Below, piece by piece: positions 1-7,456 of a stretch of DNA of 17,050 nucleotides. A model generated the notes under the pieces. It saw nothing but the letters and a program-made list of their open reading frames with translations, had not been told where the DNA came from and did not search any database. Every line of letters begins with the position of its first letter. Position 1 is the stretch's first letter. This DNA is from Lentisphaerota bacterium (lineage in GTDB: Bacteria; Verrucomicrobiota; Lentisphaeria; Oligosphaerales; Oligosphaeraceae), in contig JAAZIY010000028.1 in the NCBI GenBank assembly GCA_012800625.1, positions 1 to 17,050 of the forward strand. Direction: 5' to 3'. The translations under genes were made by a program, and so were the position numbers.

Positions 1-6
1 TGTAAT

Positions 7-55
7 TTTGGACATTAAGACAGACTAAGGCAGGCTAAGTCGTCTTCGTCTAAAA
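7..55 (+). repeat. Interspersed 10-bp tandem repeat, copy A
   Basis: Degenerate array beginning ATTTTGGACATTAAGACAG and ending CTAAGTCGTCTTC. Both ends match other copies in this window: ATTTTGGACA..AAGACA is shared with 11993-12010, and CTARGTCGTCTTC with the reverse strand of 10605-10617. It starts only 3 bases past the stop of the efflux adaptor gene. Confidence 0.7.
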
Positions 56-57
56 GT

Positions 58-1326
58 CTAGCGCTGCTCATTTTCCAGGTTTTGCGGCTTCACTCGCATA
101 CCGTCTTTGAGCAGCTCGTGTCCGCGTACAATGACCTGGTCGCCGGGTTTCACGCCGGAGTTTAGCGCTACTTCGCCGTTATTTTCCAAGGCTATGCCTA
201 CTTTTCGCAGTCTGGCGACATTTTCTTTTTCGAGCACATATATCCTGGTTGAGCCATCCGGCATACTGAGCAGCGCGGCGTCGGGCACTATCAGTGCCTC
301 GGGCAATTCGGCCACTGCCAATTGCAGGCGTGCGAACATGCCTGGGCTGAGATTAAGCTCGGCGGGCGGCAGGGCTTCGGCCAGCAAAGTGCGGCTGCCC
401 GGGTCCAGCTGCGGATAAATAAGCGATATGCGGCTGTCATACTCTTGGCCTGGCAGGGCGTCAAAGACCAGGCGCACCCGCCCCCCTTCGCGGCAATGCA
501 TGACATATTTTTCCGGAATGCTGAAGCGTATGGTGAGCGACTGCGGATCATAGAGGTCCATCAGCGGGGTTTTAGCCACCGCCAGGTCGCCGCAGCGCAC
601 ATGCAGGGCTGAGATGATGGCATCAAAAGGCGCACGGATAATGCATTCGTTCGCGGTGGCACGCGCTTTTTCCACCTTGGCGGCGGCTTCTTTTACCAAC
701 GCCTCCTGTATGGCCAGCGCGGTTTCGGTGGGGCCGCGGCTCAGCATCTGCAAACGCTCGCGGGCTGACTGCAAGTCACTACGGCTTTTAACAAAGGCGA
801 CCTGTGCCTTTTCCAGGGCCTCGCCGGGCAGTGAACCGCTGCCTACCATGCGCTCAATGCGCTGCAAGTCGTTTTCAGCAAAACGCGTATTTTCGCTTAG
901 CTGAGTCACCATTTCCTGCGCCTGGGCGATTTCTTCGAGACGCGTGCCGGCTCTCAAGTCAGCCAGTCGGGCTTGAGCCACCAGCAAAGCTGCCTCGGCG
1001 GCCTCGACTTCGCGCCGGTAGATGGGGCGGTCGATTTCCAGTATCTTGTCCCCCATTTTTACCAGGCTGCCTTCACGGAAAGGGCAGAAGGCCAGCGGGC
1101 CTTCGATGCTGGCGCTGATGCGCACCGCGTTACTGGCCACCACAGAGCCGGTCAAAGGCAGCCAGCGTGTGAGCGCCTCTTGACGCAGTGGCAGCACGCG
1201 GACGGGTGGCAGCGGCGGCTCCTTTTTGGCGGTCTGGGCGTCTTTAGACGGCTTACAGGCCGGCAAGAGCATCAACAGCAACAAGATGGCAGGTAGGCAG
1301 GCAGAAAAATATATATTCTCTCTCAT
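58..1326 (-). CDS. RND efflux periplasmic adaptor (membrane fusion protein), lipoprotein
   Basis: Periplasmic adaptor that should bridge an inner-membrane RND pump to the TolC-like channel encoded just upstream. The chosen ATG at 1326 gives 422 residues and follows an AAGGA ribosome site; a longer in-frame start at 1389 would bury the signal peptide. Residues 1-23 form a lipoprotein signal (hydrophobic LLLLMLLPA) with the lipobox cysteine at 24, so the mature protein is probably membrane-anchored. A lipoyl/barrel-sandwich half (TGSVVASNAVRISASIEGPL, then EGSLVKMGDKILEID), a long alpha-helical hairpin rich in Ala, Glu and Gln, the second half (IIRAPFDAIISALHVRCGD) and beta-barrel and membrane-proximal domains follow in the usual family order. 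It lies 72 bases after the tolC-like stop in the same direction, so the two are probably one operon. The pump gene is not in the window; it could lie beyond position 1. The substrate cannot be told. Confidence 0.9.
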   Translation of the reverse strand: MRENIYFSACLPAILLLLMLLPACKPSKDAQTAKKEPPLPPVRVLPLRQEALTRWLPLTGSVVASNAVRISASIEGPLAFCPFREGSLVKMGDKILEIDRPIYRREVEAAEAALLVAQARLADLRAGTRLEEIAQAQEMVTQLSENTRFAENDLQRIERMVGSGSLPGEALEKAQVAFVKSRSDLQSARERLQMLSRGPTETALAIQEALVKEAAAKVEKARATANECIIRAPFDAIISALHVRCGDLAVAKTPLMDLYDPQSLTIRFSIPEKYVMHCREGGRVRLVFDALPGQEYDSRISLIYPQLDPGSRTLLAEALPPAELNLSPGMFARLQLAVAELPEALIVPDAALLSMPDGSTRIYVLEKENVARLRKVGIALENNGEVALNSGVKPGDQVIVRGHELLKDGMRVKPQNLENEQR

Positions 1327-1398
1327 ATGGCAATTCCTTCGGTGGCAAGTTTTGGGCGAATTTTGATATTTTGTCTTGCAAGCCAGCACGGGTGTTTT

Positions 1399-2727
1399 TT
1401 ATTTGCTTCCCTGAGCCAGTTTCAACTGTGCTTTTGCGACATGCAAGTCGGCGAGTGTGCCGCAGTAATTGGTTTGCGAGTCCAGCAATGCGGTTTGGGC
1501 GTCCAGCACTTCGGTGATCGAGCCTTTTCCCAGCTCGTATTTTTCTCTTTCTATGCGCAGGCTTTCTTCGGCTTGTTCGCTGGCCTTGCTCAGTGCGTCC
1601 AGGCGTTGTTTTGCCGCATTTATGTTCAGTCTGGCGGTACTTATTTCCAATTTTATCTGCAATTCAAGTTTTTGCAGTCTAGCCTTGGCGGCTAGCAGCC
1701 TGGCTTTTTCGCGGCGCACCTCTGCGCGCAGTTGTCCGCTGCTGATTATAGGTATCTGCATGCTCAGGCCCAGCCAGCCGTTTTCGCGGTTGCTGTCCAA
1801 GCCCTGCGCTCTTTGCGGTGAATTCAGCGCGATGCGTCGGCCATAGCTAGCCTGCAGTGCGACTGTAGGCATAAACCCAGCTTTGGCGCTTTGCAGTATC
1901 TGTTCCTGAGCTGAGACTGCGGCGGCGGCAGCCTGATAGTCGCCGCGCTGCTGCAGGCATCTCTCGTAATCACAGGGCGGAATCTCTTCTGGCAAGGGTA
2001 ATTCTTGCAGGCAACCGCTGGGTTTAACGGTCTGCAAATGCTCGCCCAGCCCGAGCAGATTCGCCAAAACCTGGTTTTGCACACGCATGATATTTTCAGC
2101 CTGCAAGAGGCGCTGGCGCAAATCAGCCACGCGTACCTCGACGCGAAGGCGGTCCAGCGCGGCAGCCTTTTGCACGCTGAGCATCTCCTCGATCTTTTTC
2201 ATGTGCTCTTCCAGTGCCTGATGCGAGAATTTCAGCGACTCTATCATGCGTTCCTGCGCCAAGCTCTGATAAAACACGCTGATGACGTTGAAAAGCAACT
2301 CTTCGCGGCTGTAAACCAGGCGTTTTTCGCTCGCCAAACGCTGGAGCCTGGAAGCATTGATCTGGCTGCTTAGTCTTCCGCCGGTATAAAGCGGCATACT
2401 GAGAACAAAGTCGCCGGCGAGCATCTTATCGCTAAAGGCGCCTGCTTCGCCGTTGTAGCTGGCCGGCAGCAGGCGCTGGTCGCGCAAATGATAAAAAGCG
2501 CCGGCGACAAAATCCAGCTGCGGTTTTCTTTCGGCGCTTAAAGCCTGGCTTTGTGCCTCGGCTGCGAGTAGGTCATAGGCTTCGGCCTGCAACTCGGGGT
2601 TCTGCTCCAAGGCCAGCTTAATGGCCTCTGCCAAGCTAAGCTCGCGCGTGACAGGCTCTTGGGATAAGAGTAGAGTGCCGCAAAAAAGAAGAATGCATAA
2701 AGTCGAAGAAAACAAAGTTCTGGGCAT
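1399..2727 (-). CDS. TolC-family outer membrane efflux protein
   Basis: Outer-membrane channel component of a tripartite export system, 442 residues, the normal size for the outer membrane efflux (OEP) family. An N-terminal signal peptide (about residues 1-22, LFSSTLCILLFCGTLLLS) is followed by the family's typical opening, LSLAEAIKLALEQNPEL. The body consists of two repeated halves of long amphipathic helices; the second contains GLSMQIPIISSGQLRAEVRR, typical of the strand and helix region of TolC proteins, and ends with EVLDAQTALLDSQ. It is the first gene of the efflux operon, with the membrane fusion protein next. A sigma70-like promoter and a palindromic operator lie about 200 bases upstream. 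The ribosome site before ATG 2727 is weak (AGGT, 9 bases away). The family call is firm; the substrate is unknown. Confidence 0.92.
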   Translation of the reverse strand: MPRTLFSSTLCILLFCGTLLLSQEPVTRELSLAEAIKLALEQNPELQAEAYDLLAAEAQSQALSAERKPQLDFVAGAFYHLRDQRLLPASYNGEAGAFSDKMLAGDFVLSMPLYTGGRLSSQINASRLQRLASEKRLVYSREELLFNVISVFYQSLAQERMIESLKFSHQALEEHMKKIEEMLSVQKAAALDRLRVEVRVADLRQRLLQAENIMRVQNQVLANLLGLGEHLQTVKPSGCLQELPLPEEIPPCDYERCLQQRGDYQAAAAAVSAQEQILQSAKAGFMPTVALQASYGRRIALNSPQRAQGLDSNRENGWLGLSMQIPIISSGQLRAEVRREKARLLAAKARLQKLELQIKLEISTARLNINAAKQRLDALSKASEQAEESLRIEREKYELGKGSITEVLDAQTALLDSQTNYCGTLADLHVAKAQLKLAQGSK

Positions 2728-2902
2728 GGCGAAAATACCTGAGATATAAGAATAAATGACGGGACAGGGCAGGCTCAGTGACGCCCAAGGCAGAGGATAA
2801 ATGACGCTAGAAATCGCTTATACCGCCCGAAGCAGTCAAAAGCAAGTAGGCCGCAACAAACCCTTGTTGACGAAGAGTGAAAGGCATAGGCAGCAAAATT
2901 AT

Positions 2903-2922
2903 GTTAGTGAAGCTTAACTAAC
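2903..2922. promoter_or_regulatory. Palindromic operator overlapping the efflux promoter start site
   Basis: GTTAGTGAAGCTTAACTAAC is a 20-bp inverted repeat with 9 of 10 pairs matching. It lies immediately downstream of the -10 box of the minus-strand promoter, over the expected transcription start. Palindromes of this kind are bound by TetR- or MarR-family repressors, which commonly control drug efflux operons. No regulator gene is present in the window, so the family of the repressor is an inference. Confidence 0.6.
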
Positions 2923-2930
2923 TTGAGGAT

Positions 2931-2959
2931 ACTATAGTCTGTTTATTTTTCTTTGTCAA
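2931..2959 (-). promoter_or_regulatory. Sigma70-like promoter of the efflux operon
   Basis: Read on the minus strand: a perfect -35 TTGACA (2959-2954), a 17-base spacer, and -10 TATAGT (2936-2931). The spacing is ideal, 10 of 12 box positions match consensus, and the site points at the tolC-like gene. It is the strongest promoter seen in this window. Confidence 0.75.
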
Positions 2960-3010
2960 GTCGGATTTGTTTATTTTATGATTTTTTATTTACGCTGAAA
3001 GACTTGTTTT

Positions 3011-3042
3011 GGTTTAGTGTGTTTTGGTGTGTCTTAGTGTGC
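3011..3042 (-). repeat. Interspersed 10-bp tandem repeat, copy B
   Basis: On the minus strand it reads GCACACTAAGACACACCAAA then ACACACTAAACC, about three degenerate units. It begins 3 bases after the stop codon of the Bax1-like gene. Confidence 0.65.
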
Positions 3043-3045
3043 AAA

Positions 3046-4281
3046 TTAGCTTATTTTCTCGCTTGTTTTTTGCAGGCATTGCAGGGTTTTTTCGCAGCTG
3101 GGGTAGTCTTTGTAGATAAATCCGGCTTTGGCGAAGTGGTCGCTGGCCTGCAAGGCGGCGTCTATCTCCGGCTTACGCTGCAGACTGCGGTCGACGCCGA
3201 GTAGCAGCGGGCTGTCGGGGTTTCTGCTTAGCCAATCGAGGCGTGGCAGCAGGCGGCTGGCATGATGGCGGTGAAAAAGCTCGAGATGCAAGAGCTTTCC
3301 CTTGGAGTTGACAAAGCTGAAGTCAGGGAAGATGATCTCGTTGTCGTCGGCTCGTAAAAATGGGGTCTGCTCGCTTATCTTCCAATCTTGCACGGTCTTG
3401 CGAAAGTGTTTTTCAAAGAGTTTGATTTCCTCTGGCACATAGGCTGAGAATATCTGATAAGGGCAGCTTAGTGGGCTGTCCTGGTCCAGTTGCAAGAGCT
3501 GTTTTTTTTCTTTCCAGAGTATGTCGGCCTGCATTTGCCAGTTTTTAAGGCTGCATATGGCGGGGAAGAATATGGCCAGCTGCAAGCCGTAGCCGCGCGG
3601 CTGCTCGAAGATGCTGGCCGGGCCATCTATCTCCATGGTAATAAGTTCTTTTTTGCCTTCGCGGCTGCTTTTGATGCGGCACAGCAGTCTAAAGAAGCGC
3701 AGATATTTGCATACGCGTCGCAGTCTGGCGGCCTCGCCCGAGTCTATGTGCAGCAGCAGTTTTTTGGCGTTCAGCAGCAATGCCTGCACCAGGCCCAGGT
3801 TGTAGCGTTCCAGCAGTTGTTTGGTGCTAAGCGAGTCGAAGCTTTCCAGGATGTCGTTTTCCGGCAAGTCGGCGTATATTTCTTTTTCCTGCAGCAGGGC
3901 GCAGTCCTCGGCCTCCGGGCTTTGCAGCATTGCTTGCCGCAGTTCTTCGGGGCTTTCCCAGGCTTGTTGCTGGCGCAGCCTGGCAGCCAGAGAAAGCAGC
4001 TTGCGTCTCTCCTCGGCATAGTCCAGGTCTTTTTTCTTGTTGAATACGCAGCGGTCTTCGAGCAGCTTGCGCAGGCCTTTGCCCAGGGCCAGCGGGCGTA
4101 TATCGGCAAGCGTAGGCGCCAGGCGCTCGTCCAGCTCCGCCTTATGCAGTCCCAGGCACTGTTTGAACACGGCGATCAAGGCCTCTGCTTGTGCGAGCAG
4201 GGTTTCGGATTGGCAATTGACGAAGGCGGGTTCCAGCCTGCCGTTTCTAATGCGGCACTGAATCAGGTTTTTCGTAAGCAC
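3046..4281 (-). CDS. Bax1-like nuclease, DUF790 family
   Basis: Predicted nuclease partner of the XPB-like helicase encoded upstream. In archaea the DUF790 protein Bax1 binds XPB and cuts DNA in a proposed repair pathway. Family hallmarks are visible: an N-terminal LTKNLIQCRIRNGRLEPAF, a central LLERYNLGLVQALLLNAKKL followed by RRVCKYLRFFRLLCRI, then MEIDGPASIFEQPRGYGLQL. The C-terminal restriction-endonuclease-like core has PDFSF (Asp320) and HLELF (Glu334). The usual catalytic Lys in the next helix looks replaced by Arg (RLLPRLDWL), though that alignment is by eye. I chose the GTG at 4281 because AGGAG sits 8 bases before it and the family's usual N terminus begins there; a GTG at 4302 is also open. 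The start lies inside the helicase gene (35-base overlap), implying translational coupling. 411 residues. Confidence 0.87.
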   Translation of the reverse strand: MLTKNLIQCRIRNGRLEPAFVNCQSETLLAQAEALIAVFKQCLGLHKAELDERLAPTLADIRPLALGKGLRKLLEDRCVFNKKKDLDYAEERRKLLSLAARLRQQQAWESPEELRQAMLQSPEAEDCALLQEKEIYADLPENDILESFDSLSTKQLLERYNLGLVQALLLNAKKLLLHIDSGEAARLRRVCKYLRFFRLLCRIKSSREGKKELITMEIDGPASIFEQPRGYGLQLAIFFPAICSLKNWQMQADILWKEKKQLLQLDQDSPLSCPYQIFSAYVPEEIKLFEKHFRKTVQDWKISEQTPFLRADDNEIIFPDFSFVNSKGKLLHLELFHRHHASRLLPRLDWLSRNPDSPLLLGVDRSLQRKPEIDAALQASDHFAKAGFIYKDYPSCEKTLQCLQKTSEKIS

Positions 4282-5641
4282 GGTGTTGTCTCCTGCGTTC
4301 ACTCACATAGCGTTCACTGGTGCCTTCGCTGACCAGTTCGTACAGTATGGCGGTCTTGTCCGCTCCCGGCCTCAGTATGCGTCCCAGTCTTTGCACGTGT
4401 TCGCGTGTGCTGCCGCTGCCCGATACCACGACGCCCACATTGGCCTCGGGCACATCGACGCCTTCATTGAGCACGCGGCTGGTGACCAGGGCGGGATAGA
4501 GTCCGCGGCGGAAGTAGTCCAGCATCTGTCTTCTTTCGGCCACCTTGCTGTGATGTGTGAGCACCGGCAGAAAGAACTGTTCGCCTATGCTATATGCGGT
4601 GGCGTTGTCGGCGGTGAAGATGAGCATGCGGTCCAGCCGGTGTTTTTGCAGCAGCCTCCATATTTCTCGTATTTTGGCTTTACAGCTGCGTGCGATGCGT
4701 CTTTGTTCCAAGCAGGCCTCGAATGCGGCTCTGCCGCCAGGCTGTCTAGCGCAGGCGATAAGGAATTCTTTCCAGCCTCTGGCTGAGCCTAGGCGTATTT
4801 GCTGCTGTTGCAGGAAGGCTATATATAGTTCTCGGTTTTCATTATATTTTTGCTGTTCATCCTGGTCCAGTTCCACCTCTATGGTTTGCGTTTGGTATGG
4901 CGCCAGCGCTTTTCCCTCGAGCTGGTCAATTTCGATGCGATAGCATATAGGCCCGAGCAGGTTTTGCAGGGTTTGGTCCTGCGGGTCCTTGGCGTCGGGA
5001 GTGGCGCTAAGTCCCAGGCGGAAGGGCGCCAGCGAGAAGCGCGCCAGCTGTTGATAGCTTTCGCCGCGCAGGTGGTGGCATTCATCGACCACGAGCAGGC
5101 CGAAACGCTGGCCTATGTGTTCCATTTGCAGCATGGCTGAATCATAGGTTGAGACGCAGATCTCTTGCAGGTCTCTGCTGCCTCCGCCCAGCATTCCCAC
5201 TGGGCATTTGAAGGCTCGTTCGAGCTGTCCGGCCCATTGCGCCATAAGGTCTAGGGTGGGCACGACTACCAGGGTTGAGCGCTGGCAGCGCAGTATGGCC
5301 AAAAGTGCCAGAAAAGATTTGCCGGTGCCGGTGGGCAGGGCGACCAGGCCGCGGCGGCGGTTTGACAGCCAGGCTTGCAGCGCAGCGCTTTGATAAGGGC
5401 GTGCCTGGCGCTGTTCATGAAAGTCCAAGGCGAGTTCCTGATAGCCCTTGGCCTGGTCCTGGTAGGGTAGTTTTTGTCGGTATAAATAGGTGACGATGTC
5501 GGCATAGCGCATGGCCTCGGCCCGCCAGCAGTCTACCCGGGGGTCATACTGGCAATATGAGGCCAGCTGAGCAGGCAGAGCCTGCTTGGGCTGGCTCTGC
5601 CGCAGCAATAGCGTGCCGGCTTGAAAGTCTATTTGGTACAT
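4247..5641 (-). CDS. XPB/Rad25-like superfamily 2 DNA helicase
   Basis: ATP-dependent DNA helicase of the XPB type, 464 residues, about the size of archaeal XPB. An N-terminal damage-recognition-like region (YDPRVDCWRAEAMRYADIV, 32-50) precedes helicase domain 1: RPYQSAALQAW (81-91), Walker A LPTGTGKS (102-109), VPTLDLMAQW (127-136), Walker B VDECHH (185-190) and LSATP (211-215). Domain 2 contains IFTADN (341-346), TSRVLNEGVDVPEANVGVVV (387-406) and the arginine-finger motif QRLGRILRP (417-425). It overlaps the Bax1/DUF790 nuclease gene, so the two probably act as a helicase-nuclease pair in DNA repair or processing. The ATG at 5641 has no Shine-Dalgarno sequence; a run of Cs and then repeat copy C lie directly before it. 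No earlier or nearby alternative start keeps the N-terminal domain. The family is sure; the pathway in this organism is inferred. Confidence 0.9.
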   Translation of the reverse strand: MYQIDFQAGTLLLRQSQPKQALPAQLASYCQYDPRVDCWRAEAMRYADIVTYLYRQKLPYQDQAKGYQELALDFHEQRQARPYQSAALQAWLSNRRRGLVALPTGTGKSFLALLAILRCQRSTLVVVPTLDLMAQWAGQLERAFKCPVGMLGGGSRDLQEICVSTYDSAMLQMEHIGQRFGLLVVDECHHLRGESYQQLARFSLAPFRLGLSATPDAKDPQDQTLQNLLGPICYRIEIDQLEGKALAPYQTQTIEVELDQDEQQKYNENRELYIAFLQQQQIRLGSARGWKEFLIACARQPGGRAAFEACLEQRRIARSCKAKIREIWRLLQKHRLDRMLIFTADNATAYSIGEQFFLPVLTHHSKVAERRQMLDYFRRGLYPALVTSRVLNEGVDVPEANVGVVVSGSGSTREHVQRLGRILRPGADKTAILYELVSEGTSERYVSERRRQHRAYEKPDSVPH

Positions 5642-5646
5642 GGGGG

Positions 5647-5691
5647 GGAGAGGACACTAAGACACACGAAGGAACACGAAGGAACACGAAG
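5647..5691 (+). repeat. Interspersed 10-bp tandem repeat, copy C
   Basis: Starts GGGAGAGGACACTAAGACAC, then ACACGAAGGA units, and runs directly into the perfect hairpin at 5692. The leader GGACACTAAGACACACGAAG is identical to that of copy H (15452-15471). It lies immediately before the XPB-like gene's start codon. Confidence 0.8.
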
Positions 5692-5724
5692 GGCTTATGC
5701 GGCGCCTAGGGCGCCGCATAAGCC
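5692..5724. repeat. Perfect 15-bp hairpin attached to repeat copy C
   Basis: GGCTTATGCGGCGCC, loop TAG, then its exact reverse complement. It lies 38 bases past the stop of the biotin ligase gene and could stop or protect that transcript, but no T-run follows on either strand. The left arm alone recurs at 7374-7385 (with one change) and at 15492-15505, each time joined to the end of an ACACGAAG or ACACTAAG array, so it is a module of the repeat family. Confidence 0.85.
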
Positions 5725-5761
5725 GGTTGCCTGTTTCTGGTTTGTGGGAAAGGGGGCTTGG

Positions 5762-6571
5762 TTAGCTCGGGCTGATTCTGCTTTGCTGTGCATCCCCGGA
5801 AGAGATGAGCTTTATGCTGCCGTCGGGCAATTGTATTTTCAACCTGCCGTCCTCAGCCAGTCCCAGGCTCAGTCCGCAGACTTCCTGCCGAGTTTGTTTG
5901 ACGCATACGGTTTTGCCGCGGAAGATGTCGGCCTGCTCCCACTCCGGCAGGAATGGTGCCAGACTGTCGCTTTGCAGCCAGCGTTGGTAATATTTTTCCA
6001 GCTGCAAGAGGATTGCGGCCAGTAATTTGGCGCGATTGAATTTCTTGCCGCTGCAGATTTGCAGCGACGTCACCTTGTCTTGCAGCTCGGCGGGGAAGTC
6101 ATGTATGCTGCAGTTCACATTCAGCCCGATGCCGATGACGGCTCGCAGGCCATGTTGCGCGTTCATGCCGCTTTCGCAGAGTATGCCGCTGATTTTCCGT
6201 CCTTGCAGCCATAGGTCATTGGGCCATTTCAGGCCAAATTCGGTTTGCGGCAATGCTTGCTGCAGTGCCCGCCGCAGGGCTATGGCGCTGAGCAGTGCCA
6301 GCTCGGGCAGCCGTCGCTGCGGCAGGGAGGGTCTTAGCAGCAGCGAGAAGTACAGGTTTTTGCCTGGCGGCGAGAACCAGGGGCGGTTCTCGCGTCCGCG
6401 TCCGGCAGTTTGCTCTTCACAGACCAGCAGCAGGCCTTCGCTGGCGCTGCCTTCACTGATTTGCATAAGAGCTTTATTGCTTGAGGGCAGGCATTGCTTG
6501 TAGAGCATCTCATTGCCGAAGCATTCGGTCCGCAGGCGTGCCTGGATTTCCTTTGGATATTTATGCGGCAT
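5762..6571 (-). CDS. birA: Biotin--[acetyl-CoA-carboxylase] ligase, single-domain type
   Basis: Activates biotin with ATP and transfers it to the acceptor lysine of carboxylase carrier proteins in the cytoplasm. With the ATG at 6571 the protein has 269 residues. Key motifs are SSN (30-32), EEQTAGRGRENRPW (52-65, the biotinyl-AMP-binding glycine-rich loop), KWPND (115-119), GRKISGIL (124-131) and GIGLNVN (147-153). A small C-terminal BPL_C domain (GKTVCVKQTRQEVCGLSLGL onward) follows. There is no N-terminal helix-turn-helix, so this is the class I enzyme, unable to act as a biotin operon repressor as E. coli BirA does. A longer start at 6658 would run into the upstream peptidase gene and is unlikely. 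It begins 4 bases after that gene's stop, so the two share a transcript. Confidence 0.93.
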   Translation of the reverse strand: MPHKYPKEIQARLRTECFGNEMLYKQCLPSSNKALMQISEGSASEGLLLVCEEQTAGRGRENRPWFSPPGKNLYFSLLLRPSLPQRRLPELALLSAIALRRALQQALPQTEFGLKWPNDLWLQGRKISGILCESGMNAQHGLRAVIGIGLNVNCSIHDFPAELQDKVTSLQICSGKKFNRAKLLAAILLQLEKYYQRWLQSDSLAPFLPEWEQADIFRGKTVCVKQTRQEVCGLSLGLAEDGRLKIQLPDGSIKLISSGDAQQSRISPS

Positions 6572-6575
6572 GGTG

Positions 6576-7271
6576 TCAGTCTCTTCTGCCTCCCAGCAGT
6601 CCTGAGCGCATAAGGTAGTAAAGCAGGGTGAGTATGGCGCTGATGGCGGCGGCCACATAAGTCATGAAGGCGGCATTCAGCACGGCTGCGGCTGCGGCTC
6701 CCTCTTGGTGGCTGACGATGCCGTAGTCGATCATGGCCTGCTTGGCACGGGCGCTGGCGTTCCATTCCACCGGCAGAGTGACGATGGTGAAGAGCACGGC
6801 CATGGCAAACATAAGAATGCCCAGCTTCACCAGCCCCATGCTTCCCATGAAAAGTCCGAGGAAGAAGACCAGATAGGAGAGATTGCTGCCCAGGCTGGCC
6901 ACCGGCACCAGGCTGCTGCGCAAGCCGAGCCAATAGTATGACTGGGCGTCCTGCAGGGCGTGTCCGGCCTCGTGGCAGGCCACCCCGATGGCTGACAGGC
7001 TGCTCTTGTCGTAGACGTCCGGAGAGAGGCGCAGCACCTTGGCGCTGGGGTCATAGTGGTCGCTGAGAAAACCCTGGGCGCGTTCAATGCGCACAAAGTC
7101 GACTCCGGAGCGGCGCAGCATCTCAGCGGCGGCTTCTGCCCCGCTCATGCCGTTGCGTGGGCGCAGGCGCGAGTAGCGCGCAAAGGTGGACTTGACGTAG
7201 AATGAGGCCAGCAGGGCCAGGATAAGGCCGGGCAGGGCTAAGAGGATGTAGAGCGGGTCAAAATATAACAT
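6576..7271 (-). CDS. YugP-family membrane zinc metallopeptidase
   Basis: Membrane-embedded zinc metallopeptidase of the YugP (Zn_peptidase_2) family, 231 residues from ATG 7271, which follows AGGAG by 5 bases. The open frame extends 9 codons further upstream but without a ribosome site. A first membrane segment (FDPLYILLALPGLILALLAS) is followed by a soluble stretch ending LSPDVYDKSSLSAIGVACHE, then the zinc-binding HEAGH (His100, Glu101, His104). After this come two or three further membrane segments (SLVPVASLGSNLSYLVFFLG, ILMFAMAVLFTIVTLPVE, AAISAILTLLYYLM). The PVEWNASARA stretch after the third segment is also family-typical and may supply another metal ligand. The gene heads an operon with the biotin ligase; a functional link is not obvious. 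The natural substrate of this family is poorly known. It ends in TGA. Confidence 0.88.
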   Translation of the reverse strand: MLYFDPLYILLALPGLILALLASFYVKSTFARYSRLRPRNGMSGAEAAAEMLRRSGVDFVRIERAQGFLSDHYDPSAKVLRLSPDVYDKSSLSAIGVACHEAGHALQDAQSYYWLGLRSSLVPVASLGSNLSYLVFFLGLFMGSMGLVKLGILMFAMAVLFTIVTLPVEWNASARAKQAMIDYGIVSHQEGAAAAAVLNAAFMTYVAAAISAILTLLYYLMRSGLLGGRRD

Positions 7272-7311
7272 GGTAACTCCTGAATGGGCTGTGGTCAAAA
7301 AGTATTCAAAT

Positions 7312-7373
7312 CACTAAGACACACAAAGGGGAAGGACACGAAGACACACGAAGACGCACTAAGACACACGAAG
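7312..7373 (+). repeat. Interspersed 10-bp tandem repeat, copy D, with half hairpin
   Basis: About six units mixing CACTAAGACA and CACGAAGACA, followed at 7374 by GGCTTATGCGGCACC, a one-mismatch copy of the left arm of the hairpin at 5692. The right arm is absent here. It lies 40 bases upstream of the YugP start. Confidence 0.8.
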
Positions 7374-7401
7374 GGCTTATGCGGCACCTGCCCGTAAAAG
7401 T

Positions 7402-7437
7402 GATTCGTCCGATTCGTCCGATTCGTCCGATTCGTCC
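7402..7437 (+). repeat. 9-bp tandem repeat GATTCGTCC x4
   Basis: Four exact copies of GATTCGTCC, head to tail, 19 bases before the stop of the OleB-like gene. A second array with the same unit is at 14100-14144, in both cases just after an ACACTAAG array. Confidence 0.9.
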
Positions 7438-7456
7438 GAACTACGCGCAAGCGGCA

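Larger units (their letters stand above)
2728..3045. other. Intergenic region between efflux operon and XPB-Bax1 operon
   Basis: The 318 bases hold a repeat array (3011-3042), the efflux promoter (2931-2959), a palindromic operator (2903-2922) and then a leader of roughly 195 bases before the tolC-like start. Within the leader only one small inverted repeat stands out (CAACAA..TTGTTG, 2854-2869). I see no convincing small gene. Confidence 0.6.

Noticed and set aside
1327..1389. Longer start of the efflux adaptor
   Set aside because: It would place 21 polar residues before the lipoprotein signal peptide, and a clear AAGGA site precedes the inner ATG.
3490..4332. A long open frame (280 codons) on the plus strand
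   Set aside because: It is antisense to the Bax1-like gene, whose protein shows clear family motifs. The plus-strand product is Phe/Gln/Ala-rich with no recognisable domain, as expected of a shadow frame.
6572..6658. N-terminal extension of the biotin ligase as a DNA-binding domain
   Set aside because: The extra 29 residues overlap the peptidase gene's end in another frame and show no helix-turn-helix pattern.
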